Assembly: GCF_900100375.1 (NCBI RefSeq)
Contig: NZ_FNEZ01000001.1
Coordinates: 62,001-126,000 of the forward strand
Source of the DNA: Flavobacterium noncentrifugens
Lineage (GTDB): Bacteria > Bacteroidota > Bacteroidia > Flavobacteriales > Flavobacteriaceae
Length of the DNA stretch: 64,000 nucleotides
Reading direction: 5' to 3'
The notes under the pieces were generated by a model, which searched no databases, was not told the origin of the DNA, and saw only the letters and a list, made by a program, of their open reading frames with translations. This document shows, in pieces, positions 16,905-27,118 of the stretch (its first letter is position 1; each line of letters begins with the position of its first letter). The position numbers and the translations under genes were made by a program.

Positions 16905-18359
16905 TTATCTCACACCACGTCCGCCATAAGCAGGATATCTGTCGGCATCTACCGCTGTGTTTCTGTGTGAAGTACGTACCGTTGTTGCGCCTTCAATGTA
17001 ATTTCCACCTCTGAAAGCGACTCCAATTGCCGTTGTTGGCGAAGGCCAGGTTGCCTGATTTGCCAATCCGACAGGAGAAATCGTTCCATCTCCTAAAGTT
17101 CCGTTGAATCCTGTCCCGATGTTGTTTGAAGTCGTAATGACACGTTCGTTAAGATTTCCGCCCATTTCCATGGCACCGTAATATGATGCACCTGCCGATG
17201 CGCGCCCTGAAGTTCCTGATGCGAAAACGCCCACTTTTAACGGGCCGTAAATTCCGCTTAAGCTTCCTACGCCTGTCGCACAAGCACCGTTTGCCGCCGG
17301 GCTGAAATTTTCATTTGGCTCGTAATCGTTAAGGATTTGCGGCAGCGTATTGTAAACAACAGTAATATCGGTTGTTCCCCAAGGATATTCCCCGGCAACG
17401 CGCGGTAAAGTCCCACGGCACACTTTTTCAAATTCGAGTTCGGTCATCGGACGCAACGCAGCCCAATCCAAGTATGCCGATAAATCATTCCAGCTCAAGC
17501 CTGAACAGGCCACGCTTTGTCCGTCATCGCTGTTGTTTTCTACTCCCGGAGTGGCATCGCAAACGTAGATTGCAGGAATGGCTCCGTTGTTTCCCGGTGT
17601 TCCGATGCGGATTCCGTTCCTGTAATTAAATCCCGTAAACATCGCATAAGTTCCAACTGCACCAATTGGATCGTTTGCCGTGTGCGCCCTTTGCTGGTCA
17701 TACGTTAAGCTGTTCAAAAACTCTACGTACTGCAATTGGGAAATCTCATATTTCATCGCATAAAAAGAGTTGTAGCCCATTGGAAAAGTCGAAGGAACCG
17801 CTGCCGATCCGCCGCCGATTGCCGCAGAAGTCAGTCCGCCGGATTGTGAAGATGCATTGATTGAAATGCTGTTGAACGTGTTTCCGCTGGCGCCGTCACC
17901 AATGTCAAATGTGGCTTGCGGTACGTTTACCATTTCAATCCCGAAGACTTTATAATTGTAGCTTCCGGCAGGGATCGTCATTTTTAAAGTGATGGTAGCG
18001 TTTGTGATCGATCCGCCGCCGATGCTGCTTCTGCGTACGAAAACGCCTCTTCCGTCAGAAACCGGATCGGCCTGCAATGGCGAAACTGCCGAATGGTCTG
18101 CCGCTAAAGTGCTGAGTCCGGCGTGAGCCCACAAACGCGTGTTGCAATCCTGGTATTTGATGAAAATCCAGACCGCATCCCAATTGGCCGGAGCCACATT
18201 TGCGTTCCAGCTGTTGTCCCAGCTGATCTTAAAGGTGATGTTTGATCCCGAAACCGAAGTATCGGTGATCTGAACGTTGTTTGCATTCATATTCGCCACA
18301 GCGGCAAACACAAACAAAACACATAATTTGAAGGTTGAAAATAGTTTTTTAGCTTCCAT
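16905..18359 (-). CDS. Exported SUMF1/FGE-like protein
   Basis: Protein of 484 aa with signal peptide (about 1-26, ending NMNAN). The N-terminal part (about 28-165) is a beta-rich region (VQITDTSVSGSNITFKISWD, WDAVWIFIKYQD). Residues about 190-484 are a formylglycine-generating-enzyme-like (SUMF1/EgtB/PvdO) fold: YAMKYEISQLQYVEFLNSL, LRPMTELEFEKVCRG, MEMGGNLNERVI, AFRGGNYIEGATTVRTSHRN and terminal GGRGVR. Where true FGE carries its active cysteines (after GGSY) this protein has none, so a structural or binding role is more likely than formylglycine formation. It lies 69 bp upstream of the T9SS adhesin gene on the same strand, suggesting a functional pair. Confidence 0.88.
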   Translation of the reverse strand: MEAKKLFSTFKLCVLFVFAAVANMNANNVQITDTSVSGSNITFKISWDNSWNANVAPANWDAVWIFIKYQDCNTRLWAHAGLSTLAADHSAVSPLQADPVSDGRGVFVRRSSIGGGSITNATITLKMTIPAGSYNYKVFGIEMVNVPQATFDIGDGASGNTFNSISINASSQSGGLTSAAIGGGSAAVPSTFPMGYNSFYAMKYEISQLQYVEFLNSLTYDQQRAHTANDPIGAVGTYAMFTGFNYRNGIRIGTPGNNGAIPAIYVCDATPGVENNSDDGQSVACSGLSWNDLSAYLDWAALRPMTELEFEKVCRGTLPRVAGEYPWGTTDITVVYNTLPQILNDYEPNENFSPAANGACATGVGSLSGIYGPLKVGVFASGTSGRASAGASYYGAMEMGGNLNERVITTSNNIGTGFNGTLGDGTISPVGLANQATWPSPTTAIGVAFRGGNYIEGATTVRTSHRNTAVDADRYPAYGGRGVR

Positions 18360-18385
18360 CTTAAAAAGTTTTTAAAGTTATAAGG

Positions 18386-18393
18386 CAAAGCTA
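18386..18393 (-). promoter_or_regulatory. -7 promoter element for the SUMF1-like/adhesin pair
   Basis: TAGCTTTG on the minus strand fits TAnnTTTG; transcription would start about 20 nt before the ATG at 18359. No clear TTG -33 box. Confidence 0.45.
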
Positions 18394-18412
18394 TCGGAGT
18401 GGAAGTCATAAA

Positions 18413-18436
18413 AAAATACGACTAATGTCGTATTTT
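18413..18436 (-). terminator. Terminator after the DUF4230 gene
   Basis: Perfect AAAATACGAC / GTCGTATTTT stem with TAAT loop (18413-18436) followed on the minus strand by a T run; lies 44 bp after the stop at 18480. Confidence 0.8.
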
Positions 18437-18479
18437 GATGGGATGAAAATCCAGAATTAAATCATTGAAAATAAATATT

Positions 18480-19100
18480 TTACAAAGCCAGATTCGTTTT
18501 TAGGTCATTTTCACGCTCAATGGTTTTTCCGTTGTATTGCAATTTCCATCCCATCGTATTGGTAAGGATCAGGATTTTTGACAATTCGCTGATCAGGCGG
18601 TTTTGCGCATTGGCTTTAAGCGCCGATTTCTCCATTTTCTTTGCCAGATTGGCGCGAACCGATTTGTTGATCTTGTTGTAATCGTCGCCTGTAAACGGAT
18701 TGAGTTTGCTTTGCGTGACATCGTAAAACTGAATGTCCGGACTAATATTAATCTCTTCTTTCGGGATGTTTAAAATCGTGATTGTTTTGTTTTTTTCGTC
18801 GATATCGTATTTAACCTGGCGCAAATCATACGCAACAGTAACATTGGCATTGACGACGATCAGCGCTTTTTTGTCGAACGAGATCATGTTCATCAGGTAT
18901 TTATCCTGGTCTTTGTAGGTCAATACCTGAGAAAAATGGCCTTCGGTAACGACCAATTTCGCAACGTTTACGATTTGCTGCTGAATTAAATTGGTATTGT
19001 AATCGATCGATGAAGCATCTTCTTTTTTGAATTCGCAATAGCGAAATAAAAGCACCGCGACCAGAACCGCCGCGACCAGATATATGATTTTCCTGAGCAT
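18480..19100 (-). CDS. DUF4230 membrane-anchored protein
   Basis: Protein of 206 aa with one N-terminal membrane anchor (about 5-22, IYLVAAVLVAVLLFRYC) and a periplasmic domain of the DUF4230 family. Function is unknown in the family. Features: QQQIVNVAKLVVTEGHFSQV, KALIVVNANVTVAYDLRQV and ILNIPKEEINISPDIQFYD. It ends with a clear terminator and lies downstream of the LuxR-type regulator, separated by 52 bp. Confidence 0.85.
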   Translation of the reverse strand: MLRKIIYLVAAVLVAVLLFRYCEFKKEDASSIDYNTNLIQQQIVNVAKLVVTEGHFSQVLTYKDQDKYLMNMISFDKKALIVVNANVTVAYDLRQVKYDIDEKNKTITILNIPKEEINISPDIQFYDVTQSKLNPFTGDDYNKINKSVRANLAKKMEKSALKANAQNRLISELSKILILTNTMGWKLQYNGKTIERENDLKTNLAL

Positions 19101-19152
19101 TTCTTTTTTTTATAAAGTTAGGAAAAAGAAATTCGCTTTGAAAGCCGAAAGG

Positions 19153-19797
19153 TCAAATAAGGTTGTTATTTCTGGCTTTTTCGATCGCTTCGAGCTTGTT
19201 GTGCACCTGGAGTTTTGCGTAAATATTCTCGATGTGTTTGCGAACAGTTCCAACTGAAAGGAACAAATTATCTGCAATGAAATTGTATTTCAGGCCTTTG
19301 CTTAGCTGTTCCAAAACTTCGATTTCTCGTGTGGTCAATTTAATATCATCGTTTTTCACCGAGTCAAATTCGACCGGATTCCTGAATAATTTCAATGTTT
19401 TTAACGCAATTGAGGGCGTCATGGTTGCGCCGCCGTTTAAAGTATCGAGTATGCCTTGCTGCAGATCTTTCGGGTTGACTTCCTTTAACAGATAACCATC
19501 TGCGCCAGCTTTGATCGATTTGAAGATGTTTTCGTCATTATCGAAAACCGTCAGCATGATGATCTTGATCTGCGGATATTTTTGCTTGACGATCGCCGTG
19601 GCTTCGATACCGTTCATTTTCGGCATTTCGATATCCATTAAAATCAGGTCGACATTGTGGTTGATTTCCAATTTTTCAATTAGTTCTAATCCGTGAATCG
19701 CGGTAAATTTTATCGTAAAATCATCAAAAAAGGACAGCTTTTCCTGAGCAGATTTGATCAGGAATGAATTGTCGTCGACTATGGCGAGCTTTATCAT
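19153..19797 (-). CDS. LuxR/NarL-type response regulator
   Basis: Two-domain response regulator of 214 aa. Receiver domain 1-120: acidic pair in LAIVDDNSF, phosphoacceptor aspartate in LILMDIEMPKMNG, the T and K residues in MLTVFD and YLLKE. C-terminal helix-turn-helix of the LuxR class about 150-210: LTTREIEVLEQLSKGLKYN, NLFLSVGTVRKHIENIYAKL. It overlaps the upstream kinase gene by 4 bp, so the two form a two-component pair. Target genes are not evident; DUF4230 lies next. Confidence 0.95.
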   Translation of the reverse strand: MIKLAIVDDNSFLIKSAQEKLSFFDDFTIKFTAIHGLELIEKLEINHNVDLILMDIEMPKMNGIEATAIVKQKYPQIKIIMLTVFDNDENIFKSIKAGADGYLLKEVNPKDLQQGILDTLNGGATMTPSIALKTLKLFRNPVEFDSVKNDDIKLTTREIEVLEQLSKGLKYNFIADNLFLSVGTVRKHIENIYAKLQVHNKLEAIEKARNNNLI

Positions 19798-21734
19798 TGG
19801 ATTGTATTTTCATTGATTTTTAATAAGGCCGTAATGGTTGTGCCTTTTGTACTTTCGGAAGCAATATTGAAAATCCCTCCAATGTCTTCGATGCGCTTTT
19901 CCATATTTAAAAGACCGTTTCCTTTTTCGATAGTTGATTTATCAAAGCCGATTCCGTTATCGTGAATCGTGATTTTGATCTCGTCATCAATGAGTTTTCC
20001 ATCTATTGCAACTTCGGAAGCTTCGGAATATTTGATCGCATTGTTCACGGCTTCCTGAATCGTACGGTAAATGTTCATTCCGGCGATCGACGACAATTTT
20101 ACCGCATCCAAACGGACATCAATTGTAAAATGAAATGCGACATTTTCCTTGGCTTCTTTCGCTTTTTCGATGAAATTTAAAATCCGGGCACGCAAATCGT
20201 CAAACGAGATTTCGTTGTTGTTCATCGCCCAGATCGTATCGCGCAGTTCGAGAATTGTCGATTTCGTAAAATTGCTGATGCTTTGAAGTTTGTTGTCAAG
20301 CTTTGAATTCTGAAAGTCAAACGCATATTTGATGTTGTCTACGGATGAAATAATAAAAGTCAGCTGCGCGCCAATGTTGTCATGCAAATCACGTGAAATG
20401 CTAAGCCGCTGTTCCTGCAATTTATTCTGCGTTTCGATTTGTGCAATCGCCGTTTTAAGTTCGTGTTCCTGCGCCTGCTGCTTGTTTTTTAGTTTTTGCT
20501 GGCGGAAAATCAGGAATGCGATGATGATGATGAAAGCCGTCAGGATTGAAACCGTCAGCAGTAAAATATTTTTCTGCCTGGCTTCGGCTTCTTTTTGAAG
20601 CAGTAATTTTTCTTTTTTTTCGGTTTCGTATTTGGTTTCCATTTCGAAGACCGCTTTCGTTTTTTCATTGATGAAAATGCTGTCTTTTCCGGCACTGTAT
20701 AAATTCGAATACCGATAAGCTTCGCTAAAATTCCCGAGATTTCCATTGGCTTTAGCCAGATTTTTATATGCCTGGACGATCAGCAAATGTGCATCAGATT
20801 TTTTGGCAAATGCAATCGCCTTTTCAGAAAATAAAATACTTTCGGCAAACTTTTTTTGCTTGATTAATGACGCTGCAAAGGCATTTGAAGTTTCTGCGAC
20901 TTCGAAGCCGTTTTCGTAAAATTCGTGTAAACGAATCGCTTCGGTGTAGTTTTTATTCGCCAGGTCAAATTGGTGCAAACTGTCATACACCGATGCAATC
21001 GTTGAAACCGGATAACCAACATATCTGTCGAAATGGTTATTTTTATAACCGGCTTTTGCGATTTCTGAATATTTGATCGCTTCGTCATATTTTCCAAAAT
21101 TCAGAAAGATCGAACCCAAATTTCCAGCTGAAACAGTTTTACCAAATTCATCGGTCGTCTTAAGGTAATTCTCATACGCTTTGCGGTAATATTTCAGCGC
21201 TTTCCCATATTCTTTCTGGGCTTTGTATACGATTCCGATGTTTGTATACGTCATTGCCTGTCGGTCTGGGGCAGATTTTTTATCGTAAAATGCCAGCGCT
21301 TTGAAGTAATTGCTAAGCGCTTCGGGGAATTGCGCTTTCTGGTCGTATGTGATGCCGATGTTGTTGTAACTGTCGGCGATGTGGGCAGAATCTTTAATTT
21401 TCTGGTTCGCAGCCAACGCTTTTCTGTAATAAAACAACGACGAATCGAGTTCGCTTTTGTACTGATGCACATTCGCGATCGAGTTGTAAGCCAAGCCTGC
21501 GAAAGTGTCGTTTTTTACTTTTTTAGCAAATGACAGTGCCTGCTTTGAATAGCGCATCGATTCGTTCAGGTTGTTGTCGCTATAGAGATCCGACAGGAAA
21601 ATCAGTGCCTTAAACCGCTCGCGCTGCTTTCCGTTTTTCGCAACAGTTTTAAGGCTATCGGTATGTTTTTGATCCTGAGCCGATATAACAATCGGAACCA
21701 TCAGTAATAAAAAGAAAAGTAATTTTTTTTTCAT
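19794..21734 (-). CDS. TPR-containing sensor histidine kinase
   Basis: Kinase of 646 aa. Signal peptide 1-19 (ending VISAQ), periplasmic TPR array about 35-345 (repeats such as ALSNYFKALAFYDKK and ALKYYRKAYENYLK), coiled segment, membrane span about 393-412 (LLLTVSILTAFIIIIAFLIF), HisKA_3 dimerisation domain with H in LSISRDLHDNIGAQLTF, and HATPase with TIQEAVNNAIKYS, DNGIGFD and GNGLLNMEKR. Partner of the overlapping LuxR regulator. Periplasmic TPR kinases of this design are common in Bacteroidota; the stimulus is unknown. Confidence 0.95.
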   Translation of the reverse strand: MKKKLLFFLLLMVPIVISAQDQKHTDSLKTVAKNGKQRERFKALIFLSDLYSDNNLNESMRYSKQALSFAKKVKNDTFAGLAYNSIANVHQYKSELDSSLFYYRKALAANQKIKDSAHIADSYNNIGITYDQKAQFPEALSNYFKALAFYDKKSAPDRQAMTYTNIGIVYKAQKEYGKALKYYRKAYENYLKTTDEFGKTVSAGNLGSIFLNFGKYDEAIKYSEIAKAGYKNNHFDRYVGYPVSTIASVYDSLHQFDLANKNYTEAIRLHEFYENGFEVAETSNAFAASLIKQKKFAESILFSEKAIAFAKKSDAHLLIVQAYKNLAKANGNLGNFSEAYRYSNLYSAGKDSIFINEKTKAVFEMETKYETEKKEKLLLQKEAEARQKNILLLTVSILTAFIIIIAFLIFRQQKLKNKQQAQEHELKTAIAQIETQNKLQEQRLSISRDLHDNIGAQLTFIISSVDNIKYAFDFQNSKLDNKLQSISNFTKSTILELRDTIWAMNNNEISFDDLRARILNFIEKAKEAKENVAFHFTIDVRLDAVKLSSIAGMNIYRTIQEAVNNAIKYSEASEVAIDGKLIDDEIKITIHDNGIGFDKSTIEKGNGLLNMEKRIEDIGGIFNIASESTKGTTITALLKINENTIQ

Positions 21735-21799
21735 AAAATGAAAGGCATCAGAAATAATATGGCGTAATTTCAGATAAATGTAATAAATTTTAACAAAGT

Positions 21800-22111
21800 C
21801 TATTTTTTACGGCGGTTATTTTTTGATAGGATTTCGAACAATTCATAGTTTAGTCCGAAAATATCATCGCTTAATGTGGCTTTCGCCGATTTGAGCTTGT
21901 GGTCGATCTCGTCTGACAGTCTGAGTTGTATGCGTTGCCCGTTTTGCTTTTCCGAAATCTCGAAAATGATCTGCTGCAACACTTCAATCCGCGTTTTAAA
22001 AACCTTTTTCTCCCTATAAAACCTGACGTTCAAAAATACGATCACGCTCACAAGCGACACTATCATTGCGATAAGCAGTACAATCATAACTGTTGATGTT
22101 AGAAATCCCAT
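21800..22111 (-). CDS. Small single-span membrane protein, unknown function
   Basis: Protein of 103 aa with one N-terminal membrane span (about 5-29, VMIVLLIAMIVSLVSVIVFL) and a charged, probably helical cytoplasmic tail (EVLQQIIFEISEKQNGQRIQ). No recognised family. It lies 65 bp upstream of the TPR kinase gene on the same strand, and may be co-transcribed with it. Confidence 0.7.
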   Translation of the reverse strand: MGFLTSTVMIVLLIAMIVSLVSVIVFLNVRFYREKKVFKTRIEVLQQIIFEISEKQNGQRIQLRLSDEIDHKLKSAKATLSDDIFGLNYELFEILSKNNRRKK

Positions 22112-22142
22112 GTTGCAAATTTGATGGTTTTACAAACAAAAA

Positions 22143-22166
22143 AAAATACGGCAAATGCCGTATTTT
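22143..22166 (-). terminator. Terminator after the small lipoprotein gene
   Basis: AAAATACGGCA-aa-TGCCGTATTTT stem (22143-22166) with an A run on its left, giving a T run on the minus strand; follows the gene ending at 22184. Confidence 0.85.
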
Positions 22167-22183
22167 CCTCAAAAAGTGATCTG

Positions 22184-22630
22184 TTACCGCACTTCGATAT
22201 CGGTAAAAGTCGCATCAAAACTTGTAACTCCACTACCACTACCCGTAGATGTTACTGTTCCCGACATTTTACCCGAAGCATTCGATGAGACCACCACACT
22301 GCCGGCGCTGGCTACATATCCCGCTAAAGTGCTCACCGCATTGCCTGAGCCGACAGTATAAGTTGCAGGAGCAGTTCCTGAAAGGTTGATTTCAACAAAT
22401 TGATAACCTGTTGTTCCGGGCGTTCCTTTTGATGCTTTGATCGTTTTGTAAGCCGTTTCGAAATAGGCTTCATCGGCTGTGATCTCTGCACCGCCGTTTT
22501 CTTTCCATTTGAACCCTGCGGCTGCTATTGGCGTAACTTGTTCAACCGTTTGGCTATCATCATCGCTGCTGCAGGAAACAAATCCGAGCGCCATCATTAA
22601 AATAGCGAGTGAAAATATTTTTGATTTCAT
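22184..22630 (-). CDS. Small lipoprotein, unknown function
   Basis: Protein of 148 aa with a lipoprotein signal (LMMALGFVSC, cysteine near 20, followed by SSDDD, a typical Bacteroidota export tail). The mature part is low-complexity, beta-rich (GFKWKENGGAEITADEAYFE, PATYTVGSGNAVSTLAGYV). No named family recognised. It is the second of two lipoprotein genes in a row (31 bp apart), probably one operon. Confidence 0.75.
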   Translation of the reverse strand: MKSKIFSLAILMMALGFVSCSSDDDSQTVEQVTPIAAAGFKWKENGGAEITADEAYFETAYKTIKASKGTPGTTGYQFVEINLSGTAPATYTVGSGNAVSTLAGYVASAGSVVVSSNASGKMSGTVTSTGSGSGVTSFDATFTDIEVR

Positions 22631-22661
22631 CTTGTTTAAAATTTTGGGTGATACAAATTAA

Positions 22662-23195
22662 TTACTGCATGAAAACACCTCTGAACGAACCTTCAGTAAC
22701 GGTTTTCATCGCACTGGTTTCGCAGGTATTCGTATCTTTCCCTTTGAATGAAAATGTGCCTTCAACCTTGGTGTTGTCAATATAAGTAATGGTCACGCTT
22801 CCGACGGTTCCTGCACATTCGCCGGTGCTGTAAGAAAGTCCGCCGCTTACTGGCGTGAAGGCCATTACCGATTCGGTGTTCGGGCTGATTTCATAGGTTC
22901 CCGCTGCTGTGATTCCGAGCAAGCTGATCGTGACAGAATCGGCACTTTGATTCGCGCCTAAAACGGTAATTAAAGTTCCAACGCCGGTTCCGATTCTTGA
23001 AGCGGTTGCCGATGTGACGCCGAAAATAATCGAACTGAAGCTGTTGCCGTCGACTTTAGCCGTAATGTAAGAGCCTGTTGCCGGTACGTTTGAAGTTTCT
23101 GCCACAGGAGTAGAATCGTCATTGCCGCTGCATGAGGCCAGAAAAAGCGCGATTGATAAAATCCCGAATTTTGCAAAGTTTGTAATTGTTTTCAT
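22662..23195 (-). CDS. DUF6252-like lipoprotein
   Basis: Protein of 177 aa with lipobox (ALFLASC, then SGNDDS). The mature domain resembles DUF6252 proteins: ITAKVDGNSFSS, GTYEISPNTESV, SVTITYIDNTKVEGTFSFKG. Function unknown; such proteins are surface or periplasmic in Flavobacteriaceae. Upstream, TTG-N20-CAGATTTG on the minus strand (about 23227-23257) is a near-consensus promoter. Confidence 0.8.
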   Translation of the reverse strand: MKTITNFAKFGILSIALFLASCSGNDDSTPVAETSNVPATGSYITAKVDGNSFSSIIFGVTSATASRIGTGVGTLITVLGANQSADSVTISLLGITAAGTYEISPNTESVMAFTPVSGGLSYSTGECAGTVGSVTITYIDNTKVEGTFSFKGKDTNTCETSAMKTVTEGSFRGVFMQ

Positions 23196-23273
23196 GATTT
23201 GATTGTTTTAATTATTACAATGCAAATCTGCGGCAATTGGCAAACGGTTACAATACGATGAATTACGTATTTT

Positions 23274-24236
23274 TTAAAATCGGATGTGTGGGAATTGGGC
23301 TTGAAGTTCGGAAATCTGCTGGTTTAATTTGGATAAAAATGACTGATGGCTTTCAGAATTTGGGTTGAATGGCCTATGTTGTAGGGATTTCTGGATGCTA
23401 TCGATCTGGATCATCATCGAAGTAGAGGCTTCAGAAATCCAGGTTTCAGAAAAACGCTTCCAGATGTAACCGATCGCCGTTTGGTTTGGATGGATCATGT
23501 CTTCGGCATAAAAACGATAATCGCGAAGCTCATCCATCATGATTTCATACGACGGAAAATAATGTAGGTTTTTTGTCCCGAAGCTTTGGGATTGATGTGC
23601 AATTTCCTGTAAAGCCGAAATCAAATTCGACTTGCTCCATTGATTTTCAATAAAACCATCCTTGATGTGGCGAACGGGCGAAATGGTGAAAATAATTTGA
23701 AGTGCCGGATTCATTTGTTTTAAAAATGCAACTGTATTCTGAATGCTTTTTTGAATCGCTTGAACCGAAAGCAATTCCTTTTTAAATTGTCTTTGCGGGA
23801 TTTTATGGCAATTCGCAACGATTGCATCAGAATCGATATTGCGGTAAACCCATGCTGTTCCTAAAGTAATGATTGCGTGTGAAGCACTTGAAAGCTGTTG
23901 ATGCGTTTCAGAAACTTTATTATTAAGATTTTGCAGCAATAGATTCGGATCAGGATCGCTCAAATCGGAATGTGCCTCAAAGCAATGCCAGCGTTCGTTG
24001 TGAAAGAAAATATCGCTTGCTATAAACTTTTTCCCATTGGCTACAAAGCCTATGACTTTTTCGATGGCCATCGGATGAAATAAAATCCCAAACGGATTGA
24101 CGGCATTCTGAAACTTAAAATAATCGAATTTTTCAGCCATGTTGACTGCAAAGCAAGAACCCAGCGACACGGTTTTTGAGTTGTAATTTATTGAAAAATC
24201 ACTTTTAAAAATGGGTATCTGGGTTCTAAACTGCAT
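23274..24236 (-). CDS. GSCFA-domain protein
   Basis: Protein of 320 aa of the GSCFA family, named for the motif seen here as LGSCFAVNMAEKFDYFKF. Other conserved stretches are NPFGILFHPMAIEKVI and FTISPVRHIKDGFIENQWSK; the family resembles SGNH/GDSL hydrolases, and the late HPNQTAIGYIWKRFSE fits the catalytic-histidine block. The substrate is unknown. It lies between alaS and the lipoprotein pair, all on the minus strand, with a 196-bp gap to alaS in which I see no gene. Confidence 0.88.
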   Translation of the reverse strand: MQFRTQIPIFKSDFSINYNSKTVSLGSCFAVNMAEKFDYFKFQNAVNPFGILFHPMAIEKVIGFVANGKKFIASDIFFHNERWHCFEAHSDLSDPDPNLLLQNLNNKVSETHQQLSSASHAIITLGTAWVYRNIDSDAIVANCHKIPQRQFKKELLSVQAIQKSIQNTVAFLKQMNPALQIIFTISPVRHIKDGFIENQWSKSNLISALQEIAHQSQSFGTKNLHYFPSYEIMMDELRDYRFYAEDMIHPNQTAIGYIWKRFSETWISEASTSMMIQIDSIQKSLQHRPFNPNSESHQSFLSKLNQQISELQAQFPHIRF

Positions 24237-24432
24237 CGGTAAGTTGTTTTCACAAACTTACACTTTATTCGTCAAATTTATTAGCGCTTATTCTTAGAAA
24301 TACTGGTATTTGGTGGCGGCGCCATTATCATTTTTTCCGTTGCTTTGTTGGGCAATTCAATGCATTGCATTCGAAAGAAACTACAAATAGGGTTCCTAGT
24401 TTTGGTCTTTCACAATGAAATACGGCTTTAAT

Positions 24433-27063
24433 TTATTTATTTATAAAACCTGCTGCAGCTTCCAGTGCTTGCGGAATTCCCAAAATATCTTTTCCTCCGG
24501 CAGTTGCAAAAAACGGTTGCCCGCCGCCGCCGCCCTGGATGTGCTTTCCGAGCTCGCGAACGATTTGGCTGGCATTGAGGTTTTTGGCTGCAGCCAGTTC
24601 TTTTGAAATGTATACCGTGAGCATCGGCTTATCATTTTCGGCTGTAGCCAATACCAAAAACAGGTTTTTACCCAAGTTTCCAAGTTCGTAAGCCAGGTCT
24701 TTTGCACCTTCCGCATTCAAGTCGACTTGCGTTGCCAAAAATTGCACGCCGTTGATTTCTTCGAGCTGTGAAGCGAGTTCGCCTTTTAAATTCCTTGCTT
24801 TGTCTTTCAGTAAAACCTCAAGCTGTTTTTTGAGTTTCGCATTTTCATCCTGCAACGAAACCACGGCTTTGATCGAATCCTGCGGGTTTTTCAACACCAA
24901 TTTAATTTCGGCCAACGCTTTTTCCTGGTTGTTGTAATATTGTTTGACCGCATCCGATGTGATGGCTTCGATCCTTCTGATTCCTGCGGCAACCGCACCT
25001 TCGCTGATGATCTTGAAATGCCAGATGTCCGCTGTGTTCTTCACATGAATTCCGCCACAAAGTTCTACACTGTTTCCAAATTTAATTGCCCTGACTGAAT
25101 CGCCGTATTTTTCGCCAAACAATGCCATCGCACCTTCATCAACAGCTTGCTGAAACGGAATATTTCTGCGTTCTTCTAATGGCAATTGCTCCTGGATTCT
25201 GGCGTTTACGAAATCTTCCACCTGCTTCAATTGCTCGTCAGTCACTTTTGCAAAATGCGAAAAGTCAAAACGCAAATAATTCGGATTTACGAGCGATCCT
25301 TTTTGTTCGACATGTGTTCCCAGAATGCTTCGCAAAGCCAAATGCATCAAGTGCGTCGCCGAGTGGTTGCTCGCCGAATCTTGTCTTAATCTTTTATCAA
25401 CCTTAGCGATAAATGCAGCGTTTACAACTGTAGGAAGCTGTTTTGTCAAATGCATAATCAGGTTGTTTTCTTTTTTCGTATCGATGATTTCGATCGTTTC
25501 ATTTTCGTTTAATAGCGTTCCTTTATCGCCCACTTGCCCACCACCTTCCGGATAAAATGGCGTATGATCGAATACGATTTGATACAATCTTCCGTCTTTT
25601 TTCGAATCGATGCTTCTGTAACGTGTGATTTTGACTTCGTTGACCAACAAATCGTAGCCGACAAATGTCTCAGTATTTCCCGGAACCAGGATCGTCCAGT
25701 CATCAGTAGAAACTTCTGATGCGGCACGTGAACGTGTTTTTTGTTCGAACATCGCTTTGTCAAAACCGTCTTCATCAAGTTCGTAGTTTCTTTCGCGTAA
25801 AATCAAAGCCGTCAAGTCGATTGGAAACCCGAAAGTATCATACAATTCGAATGCTTTTTGACCTGAAACGGTTTTTTCTTTCGTATCGGAAATCACATTT
25901 TCAAGCAATTGCAAACCTTGATCTAAAGTGCGTAAAAATGAAGCTTCTTCTTCACGGATTACGTTTTGCACCAAATGTTGCTGCAAACGGATTTCCGGAA
26001 ATGAGCCGCCCATTTGATCGGCCAACACTTCGGCCAATTGGTAAATAAAGGGTTCTTTTGTATTCAAAAACGTGAATCCGTAACGGATCGCGCGGCGTAA
26101 AATCCTACGAATCACATAACCCGCGCCGGTATTTGATGGCAATTGTCCGTCGGCGATTGCAAATGCAACGGCACGAACGTGATCGGCAATCACGCGGATT
26201 GCGATGTTTATTTTTTCTTCTTCGTCGTCTTTTGCTTTGATCGTATATTTAGCTCTAGTGATCTTTTCTATTTTTTCGATCAGCGGAGAGAAAACGTCTG
26301 TATCGTAATTGGATTGAACGCCTTGCAGAACCATGCATAAACGCTCAAAGCCCATTCCGGTATCGACGTGACGCGCAGGCAATTTTTCGAGTGAACCGTC
26401 GGCTTTGCGGTTGAATTCCATGAAGACATTGTTCCAGATTTCAACCACATGCGGATGGTCGTTATTCACCAAATCGCGCCCTGAAACTTTTGCTTTTTCT
26501 TCACCCGAACGAATGTCAACGTGGATTTCCGAACACGGACCACACGGACCCTGATCTCCCATTTCCCAAAAGTTGTCTTTTTTATTTCCGAGCAAAATGC
26601 GGTCTTCGGAGATTAAAGTTTTCCAAATATCGAATGCTTCCTGATCAAAAGGCACGTTTTCTTCTTCGCTGCCTTCGAAAACGGTCACATATAAAATGTC
26701 TTTATCAATTTTGTAGACTTCGGTCAATAATTCCCATGCCCAGTGAATTGCTTCTTTTTTGAAGTAATCGCCAAAACTCCAGTTTCCGAGCATTTCGAAC
26801 ATCGTGTGATGATAGGTATCGATTCCAACTTCTTCAAGATCGTTGTGTTTTCCTGAAACGCGCAGGCATTTTTGGGTATCGGCGATGCGTTTGCTTTTTG
26901 GCGTGCCGTTGCCTAGAAAATATTCTTTGAATTGCGCCATTCCGGAGTTGTTGAACATCAGCGTGGGATCATCTTTTAAAACGATGGGCGCTGATGGCAC
27001 GATTAAATGGCCTTTGCTTTGGAAAAATTCGAGAAACTGCTTGCGGATTTCCTGTGATTTCAT
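24433..27063 (-). CDS. alaS: Alanyl-tRNA synthetase
   Basis: Class II synthetase of 876 aa charging tRNA-Ala. N-terminal catalytic core starts [20 protein letters not shown] and shows the alanine-specific [10 protein letters not shown] and DTGMGFERL. The editing domain carries [12 protein letters not shown] (zinc-binding histidines) and [12 protein letters not shown]. The C-Ala domain with [15 protein letters not shown] is at the C-terminus. Complete and of normal length. Divergent from the M23 peptidase gene across a 331-bp spacer. Confidence 0.98.
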   Translation of the reverse strand: MKSQEIRKQFLEFFQSKGHLIVPSAPIVLKDDPTLMFNNSGMAQFKEYFLGNGTPKSKRIADTQKCLRVSGKHNDLEEVGIDTYHHTMFEMLGNWSFGDYFKKEAIHWAWELLTEVYKIDKDILYVTVFEGSEEENVPFDQEAFDIWKTLISEDRILLGNKKDNFWEMGDQGPCGPCSEIHVDIRSGEEKAKVSGRDLVNNDHPHVVEIWNNVFMEFNRKADGSLEKLPARHVDTGMGFERLCMVLQGVQSNYDTDVFSPLIEKIEKITRAKYTIKAKDDEEEKINIAIRVIADHVRAVAFAIADGQLPSNTGAGYVIRRILRRAIRYGFTFLNTKEPFIYQLAEVLADQMGGSFPEIRLQQHLVQNVIREEEASFLRTLDQGLQLLENVISDTKEKTVSGQKAFELYDTFGFPIDLTALILRERNYELDEDGFDKAMFEQKTRSRAASEVSTDDWTILVPGNTETFVGYDLLVNEVKITRYRSIDSKKDGRLYQIVFDHTPFYPEGGGQVGDKGTLLNENETIEIIDTKKENNLIMHLTKQLPTVVNAAFIAKVDKRLRQDSASNHSATHLMHLALRSILGTHVEQKGSLVNPNYLRFDFSHFAKVTDEQLKQVEDFVNARIQEQLPLEERRNIPFQQAVDEGAMALFGEKYGDSVRAIKFGNSVELCGGIHVKNTADIWHFKIISEGAVAAGIRRIEAITSDAVKQYYNNQEKALAEIKLVLKNPQDSIKAVVSLQDENAKLKKQLEVLLKDKARNLKGELASQLEEINGVQFLATQVDLNAEGAKDLAYELGNLGKNLFLVLATAENDKPMLTVYISKELAAAKNLNASQIVRELGKHIQGGGGGQPFFATAGGKDILGIPQALEAAAGFINK

Positions 27064-27118
27064 GGTTTTCTTGGATGTTTGACGATTTGAAAATCGTAAA
27101 TCTTATACTGTGTAGGTT

